This document shows, piece by piece, positions 1 through 5,009 of a stretch of 5,719 nt of DNA (positions are counted from its first letter, which is position 1; each line of letters begins with the position of its first letter). This DNA is from an uncultured Muribaculaceae bacterium (lineage in GTDB: Bacteria; Bacteroidota; Bacteroidia; Bacteroidales; Muribaculaceae), in assembly GCA_910584055.1 (NCBI GenBank), contig CAJTZS010000084.1, positions 1 to 5,719 on the forward strand, in the 5' to 3' direction. The position numbers were made by a program, and so were the translations under genes. The notes under the pieces are model-generated. The model made no database searches and had not been told where the DNA came from. It saw only the letters and a program-made list of their open reading frames with translations.

Positions 1-61
1 TCATCGCGCGTACGTGCGTGAATATAACAACTTAAGAATTTCTAATGTCTAATATCTGAAT

Positions 62-2854
62 ATGATGAAAAGATTTTTATCATTGGTGTTATTGCTGTTT
101 TTCATCAGCATCGTAAACGCCCAACAGCCTCTTCCGTTGAATCCGGAAGTAAAACACGGTGTGCTGCCCAACGGGCTGACGTACTATATTCTTCACAACG
201 GGCATCCGAAGAACCGCGCCAATTTCTACATCGCGCAGAAAGTAGGCTCTGCCCTCGAAACGCCTGAACAGTATGGTCTCGCCCATTTTCTTGAGCACAT
301 GGCCTTCAATGGCACCAAGCATTATCCGGGAGACTCCTTGCTGCGCTATCTCGAATCGAAAGGAATCCGCTTCGGGGCTGATGTCAATGCCTACACCGAT
401 TATGAAGAAACGGTGTATAACATCGACAATGTACCTGCCGACAACACAGCCCTGATGGATAGCGTACTTCTCGCATTACGCGACTGGAGCTGCGACCTGC
501 TTCTTGAAGATGAAGAGATCGACGCAGAAAGAAAAGTGATTCAGGAGGAATGGCGTATGCGTAATGACCCCTCTTTCAGATTCCGCTCGGCAATGGCTCC
601 AGTGATTTTTTCTGAACCACAGTATCAGCATACGCCGATAGGCACGATGGATGTGGTTAAGAACTTTCCGTATAAAGCGCTCCGTGACTATTACCACAAA
701 TGGTATCGTCCCGACCAACAAGGCATTGTCATTGTCGGTGATTTCGACACCTCGGAGATGGAGAAAAAGGTGGTGGAGATGTTCTCGTCAATACCTATGC
801 CCGAGAATGCCGCACCTCGTGAATATGTCAGTGTGAGCGACAACGAAGAACCATTGTTCTTTGCATTTGAGGATTCTGAGTTGAAAACCGGCAGGATGGA
901 TTTTCAGGTCAAATTCGACAAAATTCCGAGAGAATACCAGAACACCGACATTGCCTTTATCAATGCGATGATGCAGGACCTTATCACCGATATGATCAAC
1001 ACTCGTCTTTCTGAGCATACACAGGATACTGCTTGCCGGTATGCCAATGCAGGAGTGTATTTCGCAGATATGTATCCGTCAAAGACAAAGGGGATTTTCA
1101 ATGTGGCCGCAATAGCCAAAGACGATGAGGTGTCTGCTTTTGAAGACGCTTTCGATATAGTTGTAAGGGCTTGCCGTACAGGTTTCTCACAGTCTGAACT
1201 TGACCGAGCTGTCGAAAATAGAAAAGCTCAATACGATAAGAAATACAATGAGCGCAAAAATACCAATACGTCGGTGTTTGCCAAAGAGCTTATCAATGCA
1301 TTCAAAGACAATGTCCCGGCTATGGGCATTGAAGCAGAAAAGGATTTCTTCTCCAATACTGTCACGAGGATTCCGGTAGAGGCCTACAATCAGGCGGTAG
1401 CAAAAATTATCACGCCCACAAATCAGGTCGTGCTTATTCAGCGGCAGAAAAAAGACGGTAAGGCTTTACCCACCAGAGAACAGGCATTGTCATTAATCAT
1501 TGATGTGCTGAACCGCCAATATGAAGCGTATGTGGATGAGGTTATCACAGAACCCCTTATCTCCAATTTGCCGGCAAAAGGTAAAATTGCAAAGACTATA
1601 GAAGGCAAATTCGGTACTACTGAATTCACTCTGTCGAACGGTATGAAAGTTATAGTCAAACCTACCGACTATAAGAAGGATGAAATATTGTTCCAAGCCT
1701 TTAAGAAGGGCGGAAAGCAGGCATATTCCGCCGATGATGCTGCCAATATACTTATGATAGGTGACGCAATGGCGCTGTCGGATTGGGCTAATTTTGATAA
1801 TAAGGCCATCACCCGTTATCTTACCGGCAAAAATACCACTTTGGGATATGAGATAGGTCAGTTCACCAATTTTTTTGAAGGAAGTTCATCTGTAAAAGAT
1901 CTGCCAACATTGTTTGAATTGATATACACCGCATTCACCAATATCAATTCGAATAAAGAGGTGTACAACAATACAATCGCCCGCATGCTTCCGCAGTTGG
2001 AGGGCGCCGAAAAATCACCGGAATTTATCTTCAATAAACACAAGGATGCGGCAGTCTATGGAAACAATCCCATGAATATGACAGTAACGGCAGATGTGCT
2101 AAAGAGCGCAGATTATGACCGTATGATTGAGTTATACAAGGAATCTATTGCAAATCCGGCGGACTACACCCTTCTTTTCACCGGCAATGTGGATATAGAC
2201 GCTTTCAAGCCCTTGCTTGAACAATATATTGCTTCGCTTGCTACACAGAAAACGACAGAGCCAGCGATGCACTCGTCCATTGATACTGCCGATGGGCAAG
2301 TAGTTGATAATTTCTCCACCATAATGACCGCACCCGGCGATTGGCTGTATGGTCTTTACAGCGGTAAGAACATTGACAATTCCATTCAAAACCAAGTCAA
2401 GGTTTCGTTGGTCGGCAATATTCTCGGCATATTATATATAGAGATACTCAGAGAAAAAGAGGGCGGCGTGTATACTCCTATGGCCTATTCAATCTACGAT
2501 ATCAACACCGGTAAATGGAATGTGGTGTATTTCCTGCAGACAAATGAGGAACAGGCATCCCGGATGCTCGCGCTTGCAGATGAATTGTTTATGAACCTCC
2601 TGAAAGACGGAGCCACTCCCGAAAAGTTTAACCGTGTGAAGGGCGCACTACTTTCGCAATACGAGAATAGCATTCGCACCAACGGTTATTGGCACAATAA
2701 TATTCGGTTGTATGAACTTTTAGGTAAAGATTTCATCACAGACCATCGTTCGGCAATAGAAGACCTTACGCTTGACGAATTTAATACCTTTATGCGAACT
2801 CTCTATGATGGTAAAAATCGTATTCAGGTTAATATGCACGGAATTCCAAATTGA
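62..2854 (+). CDS. Secreted M16 (pitrilysin/PqqL-like) zinc metallopeptidase
   Basis: A 930-residue inverzincin of the four-domain, single-chain PqqL-like size. Residues 1-20 form a signal peptide: MMKR, a long Leu/Phe core, then VNA followed by Q. There is no lipobox Cys, so a periplasmic location is likely. The first M16 domain (about 35-180) carries the inverted zinc motif HFLEH at 75-79, with H75 and H79 as zinc ligands and E78 as the catalytic base. Further on, the AERKVIQEEW stretch (155-164) supplies the third ligand; E156 and E163 correspond in spacing to pitrilysin Glu162/Glu169. An M16_C domain follows at about 205-390. A second, catalytically empty repeat begins near 520 (LSNGMKVIVKP), with its M16_C part from about 690. 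The Arg/Tyr region IRTNGYW near 870 is typical of the family. The expected role is degradation of peptides in the periplasm. Either ATG at 62 or 65 could be the start; no clear Shine-Dalgarno or promoter is visible in the 61 bases upstream. A hairpin follows 32 bases after the stop. Confidence 0.95.
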   Translation: MMKRFLSLVLLLFFISIVNAQQPLPLNPEVKHGVLPNGLTYYILHNGHPKNRANFYIAQKVGSALETPEQYGLAHFLEHMAFNGTKHYPGDSLLRYLESKGIRFGADVNAYTDYEETVYNIDNVPADNTALMDSVLLALRDWSCDLLLEDEEIDAERKVIQEEWRMRNDPSFRFRSAMAPVIFSEPQYQHTPIGTMDVVKNFPYKALRDYYHKWYRPDQQGIVIVGDFDTSEMEKKVVEMFSSIPMPENAAPREYVSVSDNEEPLFFAFEDSELKTGRMDFQVKFDKIPREYQNTDIAFINAMMQDLITDMINTRLSEHTQDTACRYANAGVYFADMYPSKTKGIFNVAAIAKDDEVSAFEDAFDIVVRACRTGFSQSELDRAVENRKAQYDKKYNERKNTNTSVFAKELINAFKDNVPAMGIEAEKDFFSNTVTRIPVEAYNQAVAKIITPTNQVVLIQRQKKDGKALPTREQALSLIIDVLNRQYEAYVDEVITEPLISNLPAKGKIAKTIEGKFGTTEFTLSNGMKVIVKPTDYKKDEILFQAFKKGGKQAYSADDAANILMIGDAMALSDWANFDNKAITRYLTGKNTTLGYEIGQFTNFFEGSSSVKDLPTLFELIYTAFTNINSNKEVYNNTIARMLPQLEGAEKSPEFIFNKHKDAAVYGNNPMNMTVTADVLKSADYDRMIELYKESIANPADYTLLFTGNVDIDAFKPLLEQYIASLATQKTTEPAMHSSIDTADGQVVDNFSTIMTAPGDWLYGLYSGKNIDNSIQNQVKVSLVGNILGILYIEILREKEGGVYTPMAYSIYDINTGKWNVVYFLQTNEEQASRMLALADELFMNLLKDGATPEKFNRVKGALLSQYENSIRTNGYWHNNIRLYELLGKDFITDHRSAIEDLTLDEFNTFMRTLYDGKNRIQVNMHGIPN

Positions 2855-2880
2855 CTTAACCAATAGGGCAGACAACGGCA

Positions 2881-3106
2881 ATAAAAAAGCAGTCAGCGAT
2901 TTGCTAACTGCTTGATTTTTGTGGTCTCACTTGCTCTACGGAATTGCAGTCAAATGGGTGATATTCAGAATTGTAGATGATAGAGTCTGAGGGTTGAACA
3001 CGTCTCGCACACCCATTCGCTTCATCATTCTTCATTGCCTTGCTATGCGTTCCGGAAAGCCTCTGCAGTCCGGCTGTCTCTTTTAAGACTTTCGCCTCTC
3101 ATTCGA
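2881..3106 (-). ncRNA. Candidate structured RNA or multicopy element, unnamed
   Basis: A minus-strand unit of about 225 bases lies between a good Bacteroidetes promoter (-7 box 3119-3112) and the hairpin/T-run at 2913-2883. The predicted RNA has three helices that can be read directly. The first is a 5' hairpin GTCTT-AAAA-GAGAC (3089-3076). The second is a long closing stem, 3060-3050 with 2943-2933, with one mismatch and one G-U, continued by GCA/TGC (3048-3046 with 2948-2946). The third is an inner stem AATGGGTG/CACCCATT (3017-3010 with 2960-2953). An asymmetric bulge separates the closing and inner stems. The same strand is also open for translation from about 3098, with an ATG at 3035 giving a 43-residue peptide that begins MKNDEANGCARRV and ends VEQVRPQKSSS at 2904, inside the terminator. 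I have an unverified impression that similar reading frames recur in Bacteroidales genomes. 6S RNA was considered for its size and long-range pairing, but the 5' hairpin fits poorly. The identity is unknown. Confidence 0.5.
2887..2920. terminator. Bidirectional intrinsic terminator hairpin
   Basis: AAGCAGT (2887-2893) pairs with ACTGCTT (2907-2913). After a C/A mismatch, AGC (2895-2897) pairs with GCT (2903-2905) around a GATTT loop. On the plus strand the stem is followed by GATTTTT, and on the minus strand by a run of six T (2888-2883). It can therefore end the M16 transcript from the left and a minus-strand transcript from the right. The T-run is better on the minus strand, which suggests that the primary user is the candidate RNA described next. 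Confidence 0.75.
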
Positions 3107-3111
3107 CAATG

Positions 3112-3142
3112 CAAAATTAATCATATCAATTGGCTAATGCAA
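3112..3142 (-). promoter_or_regulatory. Sigma-ABfr-type promoter for the minus-strand candidate RNA
   Basis: Read on the minus strand, the site is TTG (3142-3140), a 20-base spacer (3139-3120), then TAATTTTG (3119-3112). This agrees with the known Bacteroidetes primary sigma consensus TTTG, N19-21, TAnnTTTG, with only the first T of the -33 box replaced by A. The expected start site is near 3105. It is the best-formed promoter in the window, and no protein gene of normal size lies downstream of it. Confidence 0.6.
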
Positions 3143-3155
3143 TAGACATCGCCCT

Positions 3156-3188
3156 AATAATCTTTAAAATGAACTGTTAAAGATTATT
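3156..3188. repeat. Perfect 12-bp inverted repeat over the stop of the wHTH ORF
   Basis: AATAATCTTTAA (3156-3167) and TTAAAGATTATT (3177-3188) are exact reverse complements separated by nine bases. The right arm contains the TAA stop of the leftward winged-helix ORF (3184-3186). The stem is A/T rich and has no T-run on either side. It could be a weak terminator or mRNA 3'-end stabiliser for that ORF, or a recombination or element boundary. It also lies just upstream of the candidate RNA promoter. Confidence 0.6.
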
Positions 3189-3411
3189 CTTTGACAATCC
3201 ACTCCCCGGCCTTTGTCGAACCCTTGCTGGAAAGTATGCCTTCCTTCTTTAGCTGTCTTACGATTTTTTTAACGCCGCCAAGTGATAGATGGAGCTTTTC
3301 AGCAAGTTCCGGTAGTGTCAGATTTCCATCATTAGACAAATGAGTAATGATTCTGGATCTATTGTTTTCTCCCTTGAAAATTAAGTAACAGGATATAATG
3401 CTGCATATCAC
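3184..3411 (-). pseudogene. Orphan winged-helix DNA-binding domain, probable C-terminal remnant
   Basis: The 75-residue frame opens at a GTG. Residues 15-75 form a clear winged helix-turn-helix: RSRIITHLSNDG (helix 1), LTLPELAEKLHLSLGGVKKIVRQLKKEG (helices 2-3, about 31-58), then a wing with the ending KGSTKAGEWIV. From knowledge of the families, this helix-plus-wing ending with a final G-x-W is typical of the C-terminus of large AlbA_2/Schlafen-type putative DNA-binding proteins and ATP-dependent helicase-like regulators, where an N-terminal ATP- or nucleic-acid-binding domain precedes it. That N-terminal part is absent here. The first 14 residues (MICSIISCYLIFKG) do not fit the domain, there is no convincing Shine-Dalgarno site, and the frame meets a stop about eight codons above the GTG. 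I therefore favour a truncated remnant, but a tiny stand-alone regulator remains possible. Confidence 0.55.
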
Positions 3412-3433
3412 TAATTTACAATTGTAAAATTAG
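3411..3433. repeat. Near-perfect palindrome centred on ACAATTGT
   Basis: CTAATTT-ACAATTGT-AAAATTAG reads the same on both strands apart from one extra A in the right arm. It begins exactly at the GTG start of the leftward winged-helix ORF. This fits an operator for a dimeric DNA-binding protein, possibly autoregulatory, or part of a recombination site. Only the symmetry is certain. Confidence 0.5.
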
Positions 3434-3438
3434 CGATG

Positions 3439-3455
3439 GGTAACGAGTAGGTAAC
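3439..3455 (+). repeat. Tandem GGTAAC repeat with 11-base spacing
   Basis: GGTAAC occurs at 3439-3444 and again at 3450-3455. The spacing of 11 bases is about one helical turn and places both copies on the same DNA face. Next to the 3411-3433 palindrome this could be a pair of protein-binding sites, such as recombinase arm sites or a regulator's half-sites. No integrase gene is visible in the window. Confidence 0.35.
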
Positions 3456-3510
3456 AAAAATGGATTTTATTTGTAGGAAGCGGTCAAAAGGGAACGGAAG
3501 GGAAAGATAA

Positions 3511-3635
3511 AGGTATGGTCGTGAATCAATGGAAATGGCTGACTTCAATCCCTTCTTGACTTTGCAAAGGAAATAAATTTTGATGAATATGCCAAGCGAG
3601 AACAGGCAATTTGTCAAGAGTATCAATCAGCCTGA
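3511..3635 (+). pseudogene. Possible frameshifted gene remnant
   Basis: Two short plus-strand frames join into one protein-like stretch. The first, from 3511, reads RYGRESMEMADFNPF. The second, one frame over and ending at the TGA 3633-3635, reads LDFAKEINFDEYAKREQ then AICQEYQSA. The join lies around 3553-3560. The charged, helix-forming composition resembles a real C-terminus more than a chance frame, but I cannot name a family. The 3' end overlaps the end of the opposite-strand Crp/Fnr gene by 13 bases, so part of the apparent coding quality may be chance. The flanking bases from 3456 to 3510 contain nothing I can recognise. Confidence 0.25.
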
Positions 3636-4189
3636 CTTCTGGATTCCTCCCGGAATCGGTGGAGCTGGCGGCGGGAGATATTCAGATATGAGGCGATTTC
3701 GCCTAACGATACGAGTTCAAGGATGCGCGGGAATCGCTCAATCAGTTGGCGGTAGCGTTGGAGGGGTGAGTAATAATAGCCGTCAAGTATTGTTCCGTAG
3801 GCTTGGGAGAACAAGGACTGCACGAATCGCTGGTTAAGCTCCGGATTGCACTCCAGATATTCCCGGATAAACTTTATAGGCACAACCATCACATCGGAAT
3901 CTTCCAATGCTATGATGTTTGTCGGCATGGGGTCTCCCGACATTATAACGGAGTAGTTGGCCAGAACAGCGTTTTTGAATACGAAGCCTACGGTTTTCAG
4001 ATTACCTTCGCTATCGGTGAGCGCGTGCTTGAAACCTCCGCTCTTTATCCATCCGCAGTGTTTCAGGTTCTCACCGGAATGCACGAAATATTCGCCACGG
4101 CAGTAATGCCGTAGCTCGCCCTGACTCTCGCAGATCTCCTTCCAAAATGCGAAATCAATGTCATGTTCAAAGGCGTTGAACTTCTCCAT
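3623..4189 (-). CDS. Crp/Fnr-family transcriptional regulator
   Basis: A 188-residue cytoplasmic regulator, the usual length for the short Bacteroidetes Crp/Fnr branch. Residues about 26-115 form the cyclic-nucleotide-binding-like beta-roll (YCRGEYFVHSGE, then GWIKSGGFKHAL and GFVFKNAVLANY). A long dimerisation helix follows around 118-150 (NPELNQRFVQSLFSQAYG). A compact helix-turn-helix occupies 161-180 (SLGEIASYLNISRRQLHRFR). The four-Cys N-terminal pattern of oxygen-sensing Fnr is missing (Cys at 20, 30 and 45 only), so an Fe-S sensor is not indicated and the ligand is unknown. The ATG at 4189 gives the normal N-terminus. The gene diverges from the radical SAM operon, and the shared intergenic region holds a Crp-type palindrome, so this protein is its most likely regulator. 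No hairpin terminator is visible after the stop. Confidence 0.9.
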   Translation of the reverse strand: MEKFNAFEHDIDFAFWKEICESQGELRHYCRGEYFVHSGENLKHCGWIKSGGFKHALTDSEGNLKTVGFVFKNAVLANYSVIMSGDPMPTNIIALEDSDVMVVPIKFIREYLECNPELNQRFVQSLFSQAYGTILDGYYYSPLQRYRQLIERFPRILELVSLGEIASYLNISRRQLHRFREESRSQAD

Positions 4190-4201
4190 AATGCAAAATT
4201 A
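4187..4201 (-). promoter_or_regulatory. TAATTTTG box abutting the regulator start codon
   Basis: On the minus strand TAATTTTG (4201-4194) matches the Bacteroidetes -7 consensus and is followed after only four bases by the ATG at 4189. A start site at the usual distance would coincide with the start codon, giving a leaderless mRNA. No TTG lies 19-21 bases upstream, so the promoter would be weak or activator-dependent, or the match may be chance. Confidence 0.35.
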
Positions 4202-4271
4202 CTGCTTTTTTATGAGGTTTCGGGCCATCCGTACTTATAAAATCCTCACAATATGGCGAAAAATGCTCAGG

Positions 4272-4289
4272 GTGTGACAAATGTCACAC
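4272..4289. promoter_or_regulatory. Crp-type operator, perfect palindrome
   Basis: GTGTGACA-AA-TGTCACAC has exact 8-bp arms and contains TGTGA-N6-TCACA, the consensus half-site arrangement known for E. coli CRP and used by several Crp/Fnr relatives. Its centre (4280.5) lies about 43 bases upstream of the start site predicted from the TAACTTTG box at 4310-4317. That matches a class II activator position, where the regulator touches RNA polymerase next to the promoter. It is about 90 bases upstream of the divergent regulator's ATG. Confidence 0.75.
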
Positions 4290-4309
4290 TTAAAGTCAAT
4301 TATTATCGT

Positions 4310-4317
4310 TAACTTTG
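4310..4317 (+). promoter_or_regulatory. TAACTTTG -7 box for the radical SAM operon
   Basis: TAACTTTG fits TAnnTTTG. There is no TTG 19-21 bases upstream; the Crp-type palindrome ends 20 bases before the box instead. This is the layout expected of an activator-dependent promoter. A start near 4324 would leave a leader of about 60 bases that begins in or next to a small AGGG/CCCT hairpin (4321-4333). Confidence 0.55.
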
Positions 4318-4385
4318 TACAGGGAACTACCCTTTAGCGACTTATGGGATAGCAAAGAAGAAATGACAACATAAATCCGGGCACA

Positions 4386-5009
4386 ATGGAAAAGAGCCTC
4401 GCAAGAATAATCGGCATAGCGCGTCATCGCCTCTCTACCGACGGCGACGGCGTCACCACGCTTGTGGCTTTTCACGGATGCCCGCTCCGTTGCCGGTATT
4501 GCCTCAATCCCCAGTCGCTCGGCGATGGCGACAGATTCAGGGAATATACTCCCGAATCGCTGTATCGGGAAGTCCGCATTGACGAGCTTTATTTCCTCGC
4601 CACCAATGGCGGCGTGACATTCGGCGGCGGCGAGCCGTGTCTGCGGTCTGATTTTATCCGACGCTTCCGCGAACTGTGCGGTAACGGCTGGCAAATCAAT
4701 ATTGAAACATCGCTCAATGTTCCGTCAGACAATATCGCGTCCTTGCTCCCGGTGGTAAATACACTTATCATCGACATCAAGGACATGAATCCCGAGATTT
4801 ACCGCAACTATACCGGGCAAGACAACTCCATTGTCCTCTCCAATCTCCGGCTGATAGCCGACAGCGGACGGCAGAATGACTGCATTATCCGCATACCGCT
4901 GATACCGGAGTTTAACATTGATGCCGACCGCGACGCAAGCCGTGCCGCGCTTGAAGCTCTCGGCTTTACCCGATTCGATTTATTCACCTATCAAATCCGC
5001 AAACAATGA
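4386..5009 (+). CDS. Radical SAM protein, PflA-like glycyl-radical activase family
   Basis: A 207-residue radical SAM enzyme. The [4Fe-4S]/SAM motif C-X3-C-X2-C is CPLRCRYC (C32, C36, C39) within HGCPLRCRYCLNPQ, the pattern of pyruvate formate-lyase-activating enzymes. The SAM-binding GGEP motif follows at 81-84 in GGVTFGGGEP. Later come DIKDMNPEIYRNYTG (130-144), matching the PflA-type DxKxM...YTG segment, and a strand motif RIPLIPEFN (169-177). It is shorter than PflA (about 246) and has no extra ferredoxin-type cluster insert of the kind seen in many other glycyl-radical activases. The known family reaction is reductive cleavage of SAM to a 5'-deoxyadenosyl radical that abstracts hydrogen from a protein backbone Gly. 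No glycyl radical enzyme is present in the window, so the substrate is unknown. NrdG is an alternative label, but the sequence around the cluster is closer to PflA. Its stop overlaps the next gene's ATG (ATGA), indicating translational coupling. Confidence 0.88.
   Translation: MEKSLARIIGIARHRLSTDGDGVTTLVAFHGCPLRCRYCLNPQSLGDGDRFREYTPESLYREVRIDELYFLATNGGVTFGGGEPCLRSDFIRRFRELCGNGWQINIETSLNVPSDNIASLLPVVNTLIIDIKDMNPEIYRNYTGQDNSIVLSNLRLIADSGRQNDCIIRIPLIPEFNIDADRDASRAALEALGFTRFDLFTYQIRKQ

Noticed and set aside
2..52. An open frame from the left edge reading HRAYVREYNNLRISNV and stopping nine bases before the M16 gene, as if the tail of an upstream gene.
   Set aside because: Only 16 codons are visible, another frame is nearly as long, and there is no recognisable domain.
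2881..3106. Assignment of the candidate RNA as 6S RNA.
   Set aside because: The size and long-range pairing are compatible, but the 5' hairpin and missing terminal closing duplex do not fit, and I see no diagnostic 6S motif.
3560..3569. Ten-base palindrome CTTTGCAAAG.
   Set aside because: Too short to distinguish from chance, and no promoter or gene start is placed to use it.
3411..3626. Minus-strand 71-residue ORF between the winged-helix ORF and the Crp/Fnr gene.
   Set aside because: The Leu/Ile/Phe/Ser-rich composition shows no domain, it overlaps the palindrome and repeats, and it opposes the better-looking plus-strand remnant.
3580..4114. Plus-strand ORFs of 85 and 103 residues opposite the Crp/Fnr gene.
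   Set aside because: They are antisense shadows; the minus-strand frame has clear Crp/Fnr domain order.
4365..4375. Tiny upstream ORF (ATG ACA ACA TAA) in the radical SAM leader.
   Set aside because: Three codons with no regulatory codon pattern; expected by chance.
4296..4694. Minus-strand 132-residue ORF opposite the start of the radical SAM gene.
   Set aside because: It is antisense to the C-X3-C-X2-C region, has Ala/Glu/Arg-rich shadow composition, and runs across the putative promoter.
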